A stretch of DNA of 64,000 nucleotides from positions 509,001 to 573,000 of the forward strand of contig JAMWET010006760.1 of assembly GCA_024036415.1 (NCBI GenBank). The letters are read 5' to 3'. The DNA comes from Prochilodus magdalenae (taxonomy: Eukaryota > Chordata > Actinopteri > Characiformes > Prochilodontidae). Positions 48,241 through 60,800 of the stretch are shown piece after piece. The notes under the pieces were generated by a model. That model did not search any database. It was not told where the DNA came from and saw only the letters and a program-made list of their open reading frames with translations. Every line of letters begins with the position of its first letter. Positions within the stretch are counted from its first letter, which is position 1. The position numbers and the translations under genes are program-made.

Positions 48241-49619
48241 TATAAGGTAAATATGCAAAAGCATTGACCAGCGTAGTTTATTTGTTGTGCTAGCTTAGGT
48301 GGATGCTTATTTTGCCTTTTATTAAAACAACTTAGAAGAACTACAGCAGGACGGGGTAAATTTCCATGTTTCAGTTGGCTGGTGTGCTCCCCATGTTCAA
48401 TCGCTGTATTTCTGGTTTACAGAAGCTGTTTTCTCTAATATCACATGCTGACATGAGACTTTGTTGAACAAGGATGTGTAAATTGAGGTGAGCTTAGGAA
48501 AAAGTAAAATCGTTCTGAGAATTGTAACTATAGTACAGTGTTAATGTTATTTCTCCATTCTGTGCCACTACCAATTACTGTACTGTGTTCTGACGGATTT
48601 TGTGTACATTGTGTATTTTCTTTTATTTTTATACCTATTTTGAGTAGAATTGCATCCAGCAATTGGAGTCTACCAAAAGTTATATTCCTGTGGCATAAGT
48701 GTTACTTTTGAGGCTAATTGTAAGTAGTCAGTGACTTATTGCTGCTCTTTATTTTCATTGCTGATCATTTAACATACATTTTCTATATAACATCTCATAA
48801 AATCCCTAGAAAGGGATCTATCGGAATGAAAAACCCGAAAAAGTATTTTGTCATTTGGTGTGCGTCTTTTTCCCCGGTGACATTTAGTAACGGATAATAA
48901 GGTGGTTTCTTTTCTTTATTTGAAAATTAATGAAGATGACAGTCTGGATAAAAAGAAATGCTCCTTGTGTGTGCTGGTGAAGTTATGCTCTTTTTTTCTC
49001 ACTTGTACAGACTGTGTAGAAATTATCACCATCCCCAGAAGTAGCTGACCAACAAAGATCACTTTAAGAGCAATGTTTATAATAGTCAGTAAGCTTACAT
49101 AGGAACCCAGAGCAACCTCTAAGCAACTAAAAGCCCCTCTGACAGTGGCTAATGTTAATGTTCATGAGTCCACCAACAGAAGAACACTGAACATAAATAG
49201 TGTACATGGCAGGCTTGCAAAGAGAAAGCCACTGCTCTGCAAAAAGAACATAGCTGCCCATCTGCGGTTTAGATCTTGTGGACAAGCCAAGCGTCTGTTG
49301 GGAAAATGTTTTGTTGACGGATGAGGCCAAAGTAGAATTTTTTTTGGTTCAAATGAGAAGGGTTTTGTCTGGAGAAAGAAAACACTGAATTCAAACATTA
49401 GAACATAATCCTATCTGTGATACGTAGTGATAGTAGCAATTCTATATAAATGCTGTGGAAGGACTGAAGAAAGAAAACCCACCAATATGAAACATTTGAT
49501 CATTTCCCTTATCAAATAATGACTATAAATAAAGAATAATATTTTAGTCTCGTTTGCTGAATTTGATTCATTTGATCTAATTTTAGGACTTTTTTTGTAT
49601 TTTTGCATAGTATAATTCA
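48241..49619. other. Unassigned sequence
   Basis: Nothing recognised. Confidence 0.4.
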
Positions 49620-50100
49620 GCTGTGGAGAAAATAGGCACTCCTAAAAGGTTCACAAACATTGAAACCACTGGATGTTTTACCTCTTAAAATCTTGAGTTG
49701 AGTAAATAAACTGTAAATGCACGTTAAAAAAGGCAGACATGTATATCTTTGTAGAGGATGCATACTTAGGGTGTTAAAACTTTTTCATACATCTATGCAT
49801 AATCTTCCCTTTACTGAGGATCATAAATACATGAACAGTTGGTTGCTGTTTCTTTTTTTGTTTTGTTTGTTTTGTTGTTTTGCAGTGTAACGTTGCATCA
49901 TTTGTACATGCACTGACAAAAGATTGATTCTAGAGGTGCCATTTACATCTGAAGTCTGTAGCTGTTGTCTTTTAACACAAGTGTGTGGGAGCAGTAACTG
50001 TCCTTCCATTCCTCATTATCACATTGAGGTCTAAAGAAATGTCAGCCCCAGTAAAGCAGACCATCATGATGCTGAAGGAATAAGATTTATGAACTGCACT
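49620..50100 (+). mobile_element. Possible 5' end of a Tc1-like transposon
   Basis: GAGGTCTAAAGAAATGTCAG near 50024-50043 resembles the start region of a fish Tc1 transposase, also seen at 54345. The preceding GTTGGTTGCTGTTTC context is similar. No frame or terminal repeat can be confirmed. Confidence 0.25.
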
Positions 50101-51239
50101 GTATTTTATACTTTATGTTTTACTGTCAAAAACCTGTGTTAGGCATGCATGGTTTATTGTTAACTGACTATTTGGTGAAACTCAATGTATTTTCAAGAGC
50201 TTCAAGAGTTAGGCTTACGTTTAATAGAATCTACTGCATTCAGTTGCATTTAATAGAAACATTTATTAATTTGATTAATGCATTGATTAATGTTAAGTGG
50301 AAAAACAAAATCAAGTACATACTGCATTTTATAATTGGGGTATAATCAATGGAAATATTTGAAACTTAAAATATAAAAAATTAAAAACAATAAGGATGCA
50401 AATGAGGCCATATTGTTCCAGAAACATACAATGAAAAATCTAATATTGGTTGACTTTGGTTAACTTTACAAGTTAATACAGCCTAAGATGAATGTATACT
50501 CCAAACAACAGTGGTCTCATATCACCAGCAGGTTGTGGAAGTACACAGCATTTGTTGGCATTAACAGCTATTTATTTATCTGTCTATCAATGTTCAACAT
50601 CAACAGTCTTTATAATGGTCGCTCACTAGAAGCTTTAGGCATCATCCACTAGGAGCAGCTGGACCTTTAATATGAATGACAAGAAGTTGGAAAACACTGT
50701 TGGGGCAGTATTACTTCACCATCCTCACATTTTGGACAAATGGCAGACCTGATGTTACCATGACTCACTAGCGCTTGAGGTGCCATGAGGTACAAAGTGG
50801 TATTACAGACAGAATGAGCTGGGGCTAACAAGTTAGCATGCTAACACCAGTTATACCATCAAAAATGCTACTCCCTTACGTTCTGTTGATAATTACAGTA
50901 AATCTGAAACCGTTTAATCTTACAAACTGCAAGTTAATAACAGTACTTGAACTATCAGTGAGACATATATTTAAAGTTTTCGTTGCCAACCAGTGCTCGC
51001 TTTGTCACCGTTCTAAAATGGCACACTTTCTTTCAGAATGACCTTGCACACACCTACGCCATATAAGGTTTAGTTCAGTAGAATGGCCCTCAAGCAGATC
51101 AGCCCAGCAGGCCACTGCACTGCGCACCCCACCAACCGAAACGGTTGTTTCGTGACACTGAATCAATTGACCAGGATGCAGCACTGAACTGTGGTGCCAA
51201 ATTTGGTGTGTAAAACAGAGCCACTGAGCAGAGCAGAGC
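50101..51239. other. Unassigned sequence
   Basis: Nothing recognised. Confidence 0.4.
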
Positions 51240-51560
51240 ATCATAATAAACTGCTGTGGTGGAGGAAGGAGAGGGAAGGTTAATTCCTATTCAAGCGAGG
51301 CATAAGACACAACACATATTACCAGAGGGGGGGACTGGGAGTGCAGTGAAGACAAATTGGATACGAACACACATCTTTCAATAAGTCACTGTGGCTGCTC
51401 TCTTTTTCAGGGGCAACATAAATTGGCAGAGAGCATTCGAATGAACAGAGCGGCTTGGAGACCTCTCATCAACCTGCCCTAAGAGGAAAACAATCGCTCC
51501 ACACAAAACAAATTACTGCACACTCATGCATCACTCCGTGAGCTTTTACACTGCTGTGCT
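51240..51560. other. CNE-like block
   Basis: Repeat-free stretch with GGTTAATTCC, ACAATCGCTCC and CATAAATTGGC motifs and balanced composition. No frame of interest. Possible regulatory element; inference only. Confidence 0.22.
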
Positions 51561-54214
51561 GCTTTCATATGGCCAACAATACGCCCTAGGAAAGAATGGA
51601 TGGATCTGTAACCAGTGAGTGTAAAGGATGCTGATCAAGGTAACTTCAAAAAGTATTAAATGGGTCTATTAATAGAGTTTTGATGAATGATCACTTAAAA
51701 TAGTGAACGTACTGCCTATGTGCAGATTTACATATGCTACAATAGAATGCACTGACATCACATTGTCATCCCTTGACTGAATATTACTGATGTTGGTCCG
51801 AAATGCGTGGTATGTTGGTGGCTAATGTACTGTATTATTCACAAATAGATCAACCATTTTTAGCATATGTAGTTACATCATCTGACATTGGAGTAACCAC
51901 CAAATTAAATTAAAGCATTAACAAACCGTGTACATTGTTTATTATTTATTTGGATATTTGGATGATTCAAACTTTAATACCTTGTGCATCAATCATGGAC
52001 AGCTGATGGTAATTTGCTGGATGGTGGAAATACAGTATGACATCATCTGATATGCATGATAGGATCTGTTTTAGTTTGCATGTCATGTCAGGAAGAACAG
52101 CTGACAAGGGTGCACTTAATCCCATTTTTACCAGTTCTATTAGAACATGAACGAAGAGACAAGCCTGCCATTATTTTTTTAAATAGTTGAAGAACCCAGA
52201 ACATCCGTTACATGATTTGGTCCCTTTTTACTTGGCAAATAAACACTGAGAGGGGACAAGAGCTTATTAGTGCCGTCTTTATCATCTGCATGGACCAGGA
52301 ATTTTTATTGCTGTCTTTTACACATAGCCATTAGACTTTACAATTCAAAAAGAACGTGGTTAGAGTTTTGCTTCTGGTGGATGTTTTTAAGCAAATAGTG
52401 TAAAAAAAGAAAAAGACTGCATATAGACTGTACTGTATGTTTTATGTAAGAATGGTAGCAAAATAATAACAAAAGCATGAAGTATAATTTTATTAATTAC
52501 TCCCAAAAACAAGCAAAGCTATGTGTCTTTTTTTTTTCTTTTTTTTTACTTGTCATAATTCATATGTTTAAATGTGTCATCTAGATTAAATGACAAAAAA
52601 GCTAAATAATAAAAGCTATAATATTCATCATAGGTCTGTAGGTTCAGGCCAGTTCATGGTGTTAGTATGAGGGAAGACTGGTTGGGGTAGGGGATAGAAA
52701 TCTTACAACTTTGACTGGGGCTCTATGTGGCTTTTACCTGGTGCTAAAAGGGCAGACCTTCCTTCTTATAACTGTGGTAAAACTGATATCAGACTAAGGA
52801 ACAGAGAGGGGAAAAGATGTGGCTGGGGACTGAGAAAGCTTCCTTATGGTACAGGGAGGGTAGGCATGGAAACCTATATGGCGTTAAACCGAAATGAGGG
52901 TTTTAGGATGGTCCTCACCCAAACTTCAGTTATCTAATAACTCAATTTATCATTTGGCATGTATATCAACCTAAAATGTCCTAGCAGTTAGATGAGCAGT
53001 AGCATGTTGTTTTCCCACCAAACAAGCTTCATAGTATAACCCATGATTGGAAGTTATCATGGCATTCAGACAGCTATATCAATACTACTCCCTGTAGGCT
53101 CAAATACAGCTACTGTTGTATCTCAGAGTTTTATTCCTACAGCTAGTAAACACTGGTGACCTCTTCTATATTCTCATTGTCTGACCTTTAACCTCTGACC
53201 TAATGTAGTTCCATAGAAACATAGCTTGAGATGTGTAGACTGGACATGTTCCAAACCCAAGGGCTATTATATTGTACAAAACAGCAATCCGTCTGGCAGT
53301 GAAGGCTGATGTCCACTGAAGTCTGAATCTCCCAGATAGAAAATAAATGTAATAGTATCTATTACCTGCTTTTTGTCTAATCTCATTAGAGTCCATTCAA
53401 AATAGAATTATCTTAAAATGAAGTCACTTTAGAGAATGAACCCCCGGGTAGTTTTGCTACATTAGCTAAAGACAGCATTTTTCTTTTCTTAATAGATTTT
53501 CTCTTCAGTTGCTTAAACATAGTTTTAGAAAGAGAGTTTATAACCATATTCCAAAACTCAAGCTCCAATTCCAAGCCATGACTTTATTTTTCCAAAACAT
53601 ATTTTCCATTCAGAATGCCTTCAGATACTGAAACCCCTTTAGACAACTTCAAAAAGCAAATAAAAAATTTAGCGCACTAGGCTGTAAAACCGCAAGCTCC
53701 ATTTGCTGAAGTTGGTTCTAATAAACATCACATATATGATTTTAATATTGATTGATTCTAAGTATGGAATACTGAACTGATATCCCAACAGTGATTTGCT
53801 ATGATTCAGTTCACATGGTTTTTAACTGTGCCTCTGTGTAAGTTGGCAAATGAGCATTGCTTCTTACAAGTCTTGTTCCAAACACTCACTGGACCAACAT
53901 TTCAAAGTACTTTTTCGGGTTTAAAGACTCCAAAAATACATGTTTTACAGCCTAGAAAAAAAAAACAGTTTGAGAACTGTATCAATAAAAAACAGACCAG
54001 TAAAATTCTAAAGATATTAAATTGTATTGGAAATGGAATTTATGTCGAATGGCTTTTAGGTCTGATATAAATGAGATTTCATTAATGCGTATAAAAATAA
54101 TGTGTATGTACAACCGAATAATGTAAAAGATAATTGCCTTCTATACAGTTATGTTGCCTTTGTATTCATACTATGCGTATAGTTTCCAAAATGCTTACAG
54201 TTGTATATTATACC
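51561..54214. other. Unassigned sequence
   Basis: Long AT-rich stretch with a T-run at 52530-52548. No repeat family, RNA gene or exon is recognised. Confidence 0.4.
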
Positions 54215-54560
54215 CTATTTCAGGTGATGAAAAGAAATTGGACAGCGTAGTTGTTTGTTGGTGACTGAAACATTAGTTTATGCAGACATGAATAGAGTAG
54301 TGTAGCATTTGCATTTGGAATTTTGCTGTTATCTCACATCCCGAGGACCAAAGAAATGTCAATGCCAGAAAAAATGGGCCATCCTGAGGCTACATTAGAC
54401 TAAATAAGTCAGAGACACAGCCAAAGCATTAAGCTTGCCAATACTTTGTGCATTATTAAGAAGCATGGATTCACTGGTTAGCTTTGTACTAGTAAATGTA
54501 GTGATAGATCACAACAAGAAAAAACAGTTTTGTAATGGAACTGAAATTACTTTAGCTCTG
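54215..54560 (+). mobile_element. 5' part of a Tc1-like transposon
   Basis: The phrases GAGGACCAAAGAAATGTCAA (54341-54360), GGGCCATCCTGAGGC and CACAGCCAAAGCATTAAG match the N-terminal coding region of a fish Tc1 group. The plus strand reads RTKEMSMPEKMGHPEA with breaks. The DNA-binding part continues to about 54480 (HTH-like IIKKHGFTG). The rest of the element is missing. Confidence 0.5.
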
Positions 54561-55384
54561 ATTTCAATGTCATTTCATTACCACATGTATAAATCAAATA
54601 AAATAACTTAAAACTTGAATACACGTAAAAAATGATTAGCACTTCTTTGCTTGAGTTGGCTCTTAATTCATAAAATGAGCAAGAACACATCTATGCCATG
54701 CATGTGTCAAAGACAAGCATTAAAGGAAGACATCACTAGCATTATAAGAGAGGGGTGTTCCAGAAAAAGCTTAAATAAAAGAAAACCACATAATAAAGCC
54801 TGGTAGCAGGTCAGTATATCTATTTTCTAATTAAACAATGTTTTTAAAGAGGTTTAATGCCTTCCTGTTTCCATCTGTATCAGAAATCGTTTAGCACTGA
54901 GAACAGTTGTTAGAAGTTTGAGACATGTGCAGTATTATATAGAAATTAGATGTAGACAATTTAGGATTTTTGTTTTTGGTTGTTTTTTTTTTTTTTTTTT
55001 TTGTTTAAAAGCTATCCTCTAACAATGTCCTGCAGTTTTATGGCTCTTTACATTTGTTAAGAAGAAACCCATGAGAAATCCACAAGCACAGAAGCACATC
55101 AGCGAAATCTCCTGTATTCTTCTGTGGTTCATTTCAAACGTTTGTTTGTCATAGATGGATCTATTCCCTTGCTCCTCCTTTCCCCTAATGCAGGCATTTA
55201 GGGGGTTATGAGAAACAATTCGGGGCTCAGTACAAACACAATAAGAATATAAACTGACTTGGAAGAGACAAAGAAAAGGCACATTAGGATGTTTGCTATG
55301 GGAATGTATTAAAAGGCACATAATTCCTACATGGTTCACCCAAATTCTCAATTCTCAACTGTTACGATGACTCTGTCATCAGCA
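54561..55384. other. Unassigned sequence with poly(T) run
   Basis: T-run at about 54983-55002; otherwise nothing recognised. Confidence 0.4.
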
Positions 55385-55780
55385 TCGCCAAAGTGCTGCC
55401 TAAGACTGTAATGGTGTTGTGCCAGACTGTACTGGAGTGACTCAGAATGACAGTGGGACACCTTCAGTGACGAGTCCCGCTTTTGTCTTGGTGGAGGTGA
55501 CCAACAAATCCGTGCATGGAGGCACCGTGGTCAGCACCAAAATGAAAGCTTTGTTGTCACGTGTCACACAGGTCTGGTGTCACTCCACCTCCACCCCTAC
55601 TGCAAAATCTGCAGAAACTGTGCAAGAATATTCATGCTGCATGTGACGGATTATTGCATGACACCATTAGCAACCTCTACAACTCCAAGCCACCAATCAC
55701 CATTTATTATCTCTGGTAACCTTTATTTTGTATTCGAATAGCATTGCATTCTGACATTTCCGTCTGGGTGCAACTATTCT
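55385..55780 (+). mobile_element. Family A Tc1-like fragment with first catalytic Asp box
   Basis: The plus strand reads FSDESRFCLGGGDQQIRAW then RHRGQHQNESFVVTCHT (55460-55565), containing the SDE box with the first catalytic Asp of a Tc1 transposase. It then jumps to CKICRNCARIF, near the C-terminus, so the second and third catalytic residues are deleted. The 3' end GTCTGGGTGCAACTATTC (about 55764-55781) is the family A terminus. It extends what can be seen of the family's protein. Confidence 0.75.
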
Positions 55781-55796
55781 TTTGATGATATGTGTG

Positions 55797-55799
<3 letters not shown>

Positions 55800-55862
<63 letters not shown>
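55800..55862. repeat. (AT)n microsatellite, 63 bp
   Basis: About 31 perfect AT units lie between two Tc1-derived elements. It is the longest pure dinucleotide array of this kind in the window. Confidence 0.97.
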
Positions 55863-55866
<4 letters not shown>

Positions 55867-56407
55867 CAGGGGTTGGAAAATAAAACTGAAACACCTGAAT
55901 TTAGACCACAATCATTTATTGGTAGCATGGTGTAGGGCCTCCTTTTGTTGCCAATACAGCGTCAGTTCGTCTTGGGAGTGACATATACTGCGTCCTGCAC
56001 AGTGGTCAGAGGGATTTTAAGCCATTCTTCTTGCAGGATAGTGGCCGGGTCACTATGTGATGCTGGTGGAGGTTCGTTCCTTCTTGGTGGGTATGCTGAC
56101 ATTACCCTGGATACCGTGGCTCTCGATAACATCACGAAAAGACTTGCTGTCTTGGTCACAGATGCACCAGCAAGACGTGCACTAAGAATTTGTGCCCTCT
56201 GGTTGACCTTGGTATGTCACCCATAATGTTGTGTGCATTGCAGTATTTTGAGCAGAACTGTGCTCTTACCTGCTAACTGAACCTTCACACTCTGCTCTTA
56301 CTGGTGCAATGTGCAGTTAATGAAGATTGGCCACCAGGCTGGTCCAGTTTAGCCATGAGACCTCCAACATTAATGACAGGTGTTTCAGTTTCATTGTCCA
56401 ACCCCTG
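55867..56407 (-). mobile_element. Internally deleted Tc1-like element, 541 bp
   Basis: TA-flanked (55865-55866, 56408-56409), with inverted ends CAGGGGTTGGAAAATAAAAC and the mirrored GTTTCAGTTTCATTGTCCAA, then CCCCTG. The minus strand from 56226 encodes the N-terminal helix-turn-helix (LAGASVTKTASLFVMLSR, ATVSRVMSAY). It then passes directly to the C-terminal HSDPATILQEEWLKIPLTTV and an end with GGPTP. The whole DDE catalytic domain between them is missing. It could move only with enzyme from a full-length relative. Confidence 0.85.
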
Positions 56408-56819
56408 TATGTATGTATACATATATTTACACACATATCATCAAATATATATATATACATATTGCATATTGCATATAACCTGGGACTAAAATACCTTGCA
56501 CAGGGAAGAGATAATGCATAATGCATAAATATTTCCTTTTATATTTTTTTATTTGTGTTGTTTTATAACAAATTGTGAGTTTACACAAATTTTGTTATTA
56601 TGTATTTTACACCTATATTAAGATACATCATTCATTTTGTATAAAGAAATGCAGAGCTAGTTTCACACAAGCAAAAAGACTAGGGTTACTACTAGGGTAA
56701 TTTTTATAGTGAAAAATACAATAGAAAATGCCATTCGTCATTTAGGTGAGCAGCCCCGTAAAAAAAAAAGGTCATTTTCTCTGTGAGCTTAGAATTGGGT
56801 GAGCTTTTGTGTCTGATTG
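56408..56819. other. Unassigned sequence
   Basis: A TA-rich stretch occurs at 56420-56460; otherwise nothing recognised. Confidence 0.4.
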
Positions 56820-57120
56820 TAAAGCTTGGTCTGCATGGAAAGGTTTTTTTCTGCTACCTTTAATGTAGATTCATCGGCATAGAAAAAAGCTATGAAGTGT
56901 TGCTGCAATGATGCAACCAAAGTGAACGGGCTGCTAATGATTTAGTTGTGGACCATCAATAGTGAGCACCGACTAGGTCCATCCAATCATGGCTTATGTT
57001 TCCCAGCCTCAGAACAAATACATTTAAGAGGGTTTGGTGAAAGATAACAGCAGCCATTTAATTTAAGACCTTTAGGACCTGCTTTTTTAATTAACCATTG
57101 CCTGATTTTGGGACTAGAGT
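56820..57120. other. CNE-like block (possible enhancer)
   Basis: Repeat-free, with CTGCTAATGATTTAGTTG, CCATTTAATTTAAGACC and TTTTTTAATTAACCATTG motifs (homeodomain-type cores) and no frame. Possible developmental enhancer; inference only. Confidence 0.28.
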
Positions 57121-57813
57121 ATATATCAAAGCTTGTACAAAACCAACGACCAAGACCAAGGATAAAAGTATACCATACTGAAACAAAACTAAACCTTGAA
57201 CAGAAACTAGACTTGATTGAAGGCTGTACTGCTGTTCATAAACTCCAGTGCCAGCTTCTCCAACCCAAATAACCTGAACCAGATATATAACTAGATTGCT
57301 GAAGTATATGATTCAGTGAAGCATCAGGCATGAAGGATTACCCAAGCCAAAAACCAATACACAAGACCATAAAAGTGGAGTTAGCACTGGAGTAGTTGCT
57401 CAGAATTCACTCCAAGGTCAATTTTTCACCTCTGGTACAGCAGAGTGTGAAGGTTGATCTGTGGCAGGCCTTGATCTGTGAAGATACATGAATAATGAAG
57501 GGCAGTGAATTCTCTCTCTCTCTGCTGGATTCACATAGCCTTGAACATCTTATATGGCGGTTTGATTGGACTGATTGTTTAGCTCAGTTTAGTCATCATC
57601 TACTGCAACAACCTCAGGACATTGGTGTAGATTCTACAATAACTAGTCCAGTGACTGAAAGCCCCGGTGTCCGGAGAGCTGACCCAACTAGCCATGGCCT
57701 TGTAAGAGAAGAAAAAGCATGGTCAAGAGAAGGATATCGGCTCAGCATTGCAGTGAGGTGATATGATTTTGTAATCCATGCAATGAAGGTGTTTTGTGTT
57801 AAGTACCTTACCT
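57121..57813. other. Unassigned sequence
   Basis: Short frames only (57495-57761 plus has no domain). Nothing recognised. Confidence 0.4.
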
Positions 57814-58050
57814 TGAGCTGTTTAGTGGCATAACTCTCTAAGGCAGTATAACCCAGTCCTGTTTCTGGAGAATTACAATCCCACAGAGTTTAGCTCCAAC
57901 CGTAATCTAACACACCTGATACATGTAATGAATGCCTTCAGAGATGTCTGAGGTTTTGCACCATCGTTAGGTGATCAGATGTTTGAATCCCAATACTGTA
58001 CAAATGTTTTACCTGACAAATACCTGAAAAAATGGTTTACAAATTGTAAG
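57814..58050 (+). mobile_element. hAT-type MITE-like repeat, copy 1 (internally deleted)
   Basis: Shares with 58360-58650 a block beginning GGCATAACTCTCTAAGGCAG and continuing through AGTTTAGCTCCAACC, ACACACCTGATACATGTAAT and TTGCACCATCGTTAGGTGAT. The central phrases resemble the widespread fish hAT-type MITE built on TCCTGGAGAATTACA..ACACCTGAT. The second half of that core is missing here. Confidence 0.55.
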
Positions 58051-58359
58051 TAAAGCATAAAAATATACTTAAATAGGTCAAATTAAATCTAACTGTACGA
58101 TAAGCTTCACTTAAACATTCTTAGACACCTACTAAAGTACATTTTTAGCACATTAGTGTATTCATATAAAAACACTTAAGGACTACTGAGGTAAAATGTA
58201 TTTGTAGCTATTACATGTGCAATATGTGCACAGTGTACGTATTTAGCACACAAAACAATAATGTGCTTGAAATGAACTTGCTGATATTGAAGTTTATTTC
58301 TAGTACATCAAATATACTTATTTTCCTGGGTTGTACAGTGATAGTGTACTGTGTTATCT

Positions 58360-58650
58360 TGGGCTGTTCAGTGGCATAACTCCCTAAGGCAGTGGAGCTC
58401 AATCCTGTTACTGGAGAATTACCACCATGCAGAGTTTAACTCCAACCCTGGTCTAATACACCTGATACATGTAATGAATTCCTTCAGAGATAATTCTGAA
58501 TAATAGAGCCAGCTGTGCTGCATTACAACACTCCAGGGTGGTAGATCTGCATGAGCAGGATTGGTCTCAAGTTTTGCACCATTAGGTGATCACACATTTA
58601 AATCCCAGTACTGTATAAAACTTGAATCGGAAAAGTACCTAAAAACTGTA
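58360..58650 (+). mobile_element. hAT-type MITE-like repeat, copy 2
   Basis: Same repeat and orientation as copy 1, about 546 bp downstream. It keeps a further 60-80 bp (58492-58575: CAGCTGTGCTGCATTACAAC, CTCCAGGGTGGTAGATCTGC, GCAGGATTGGTCTCAAG) that forms the mirrored half of the MITE core. Flanking non-MITE sequence is also shared between the two copies. Confidence 0.6.
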
Positions 58651-59585
58651 TTAGAATAGCTACTTATGTGGGCAGAATAAAATTGTATAAATAAAAGAAA
58701 TAATAAAAAAAACATCAGAAAAAACATGAAAAACAAAACTAACTATTGTATGTGCAGTCATATCTCCTCATGGTAGCCCAATATTAATTTCAGTTATTTC
58801 AGTATATGACTTATTTTATAAGGCCTGCAGGTTATGAAAGTCTATATGTAGGCTAAAAGCACTCAGAGAAATCTGGATACAAATTTCATTGTTCAGACTA
58901 GCTTACTTGACTACTAAATCTGCATTTTATTTGTTAATAAGAGTCCCAATGGATATATATTGAGATTCCCTGAGAAAAATGCAGTACATATCTATATCTG
59001 TTATATGTTTTTAAATCTCTTTGTGTATAAACAGGTATAGTTAATTTCTATGTAAAGCACATTTTTCGACTCTTTTTTGAGCTCTACCACTACATGCCAC
59101 ACCAACCCTGAAACTGTAACACTGTGCAGATACGTAAGTAATGCTCTATATACAGTTGAGTTTACGATTTGATGCAACCCTGCTTTAGGGTACTGTTAGG
59201 GTACAGTTTCCTCCCTCACTAATGCCACCAGCACTTTCTTATACATGAGTGTCTTCTATAGAATGCCTTCATGAGTTGAGCTAACCACCACAGGGAAATA
59301 AGACCAAGGAGCATGGACAGTATGTGCTTCACCAATAGCAAACCCTTCATTACTTCACATATACTTGTGGCCTTCCATGTTTACTCAGTCATAACAGATG
59401 ATTCATTGTAAAACTCAACCGAATTTAACTTCAAGTGCATCTGGCATTCAATCTGTAGAATGCAGTCTCTTCTTTGTAGTGTTTATTACTCTTCTCTAAC
59501 TTGTTGCTTATTGCTGCATGGTGAAAGATTCGTATGTGGTCCCCTTCTCTTTCATCCCAATTATCCATTATATATTCTATGTGTA
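58651..59585. other. Unassigned sequence
   Basis: Nothing recognised. Confidence 0.4.
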
Positions 59586-59759
59586 AGTGATTCCCAATTG
59601 TGGTCTTGGAAGTTCACTGCCCTAGACAGAAGTGTTTTCTCTGCTCCCAGTGCACCTCATTTACACTATTTAGCTCATTAACAACCATTTGTTAAGACAG
59701 GGAAATCACTATAATGTGCAAGGCAATGGACCACCTGAACCAAGATTGGGAAAACACTG
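59586..59759. mobile_element. hAT-type MITE (174 bp)
   Basis: Imperfect inverted ends AGTGATTCCCAATTGTGGTC and the mirrored CCAAGATTGGGAAAACACTG flank a short AT-rich centre (CATTTACACTATTTAGCTCA). This is the architecture of the common fish hAT-type MITE. No coding capacity. No clear 8-bp target duplication remains. Confidence 0.7.
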
Positions 59760-60139
59760 CTCTAGAGAACCCAAAATGGTCTTCTATGTTACTGCGCTAA
59801 TAAATGCTTGGTCACACTTTACTGTAGGGCAATGACACCTACATCAGCTCATCATGGCAACTGACAGCAACTTAGATGCTGGCTTATTACAGATCATTCT
59901 TTTATTTTATTATAACTTTTTTTATTTTGTTTATAATTTTGGGTTAACACAGCAGCTTATAACATTGTAATAGGTGATGTTCTTACATCTGCTGTTCATA
60001 AAGCCTCATGCCAGCCTGTTATGACAACTGACATAACCCTACACAATTGTTTCTAAAGGTTTTTTGGGATTGATTGTCTTTCACTATAAAGTTTATTGTT
60101 TCACAAGCAGAGCCACAAGAGGTGGTGGGAAGGCAGTGC
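59760..60139. other. Unassigned sequence
   Basis: Nothing recognised. Confidence 0.4.
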
Positions 60140-60370
60140 CTACACACTGACAGCAGCCACCAGAGATGGCGAGAGAAAGCCGTCAGCCAAGAGAAATGAG
60201 GACAGTGCCTGTGCCACAAACCCAGACTCCTGTTCCACAGCTATGCCGATGTATTATGCCTGACGTTCAATCCCAGTGGCTGAGATGCAGAGCGGAGCAA
60301 AGTCTTTCTGCCTCCCGGCTTAGGTGCATGTGCCGCCTTATAATGAAAGCCAGCTGATGCTGATTCAGCT
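60140..60370. other. GC-richer CNE-like block
   Basis: About 230 bp of raised GC, repeat-free, with an open plus frame (60166-60357) that shows no domain and no strong splice signals. Regulatory element or chance; undecided. Confidence 0.22.
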
Positions 60371-60629
60371 TTGGCAGCATGGATGACTTTAAAGGGAGCA
60401 GAGGTGGAACACAAGAAAAGGGGTGAAGATGAATGAGTGGCGGTAACAGAGAAGGACTGATGGGCTGAAAAGCTCTGTATGTGAGAAGGACTGAAAACAC
60501 CATTCTAAACATATGTGTGGGGTTATGCTAGTTCATAACACGCTAATGTAGGTGTCATGTAGCCTTGTGAAGAATACTCTACAGCAAAGTGTTGCCAAAA
60601 ATCTTAGAGATACTGTCATTACCCAACCT
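60371..60629. other. Unassigned spacer
   Basis: Nothing recognised. Confidence 0.4.
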
Positions 60630-60800
60630 CAAGGCAGGGCAAAGTTATTTATACAGCACATTTCATACACAGAGGCAATTCAATGCGCTTTGCATAAATA
60701 AAAGCAAAGAGAACATCAAAAGGAAAAACAAAGACAAAGTGCAGGCGATTAAAAAAATACATACAATAAAATGCAAAATAGGCAGTGCGGAACACCATTA
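60630..60800 (-). mobile_element. Fish LINE/SINE 3' tail, minus orientation
   Basis: The block CAAGGCAGGGCAAAGTTATT then TATACAGCACATTTCATACACAG and ATTCAATGCGCTTTGCATAA matches a very common teleost retroposon 3' end (read on the minus strand it ends in a GCCTTG-type tail). Family not named with certainty. Confidence 0.55.
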
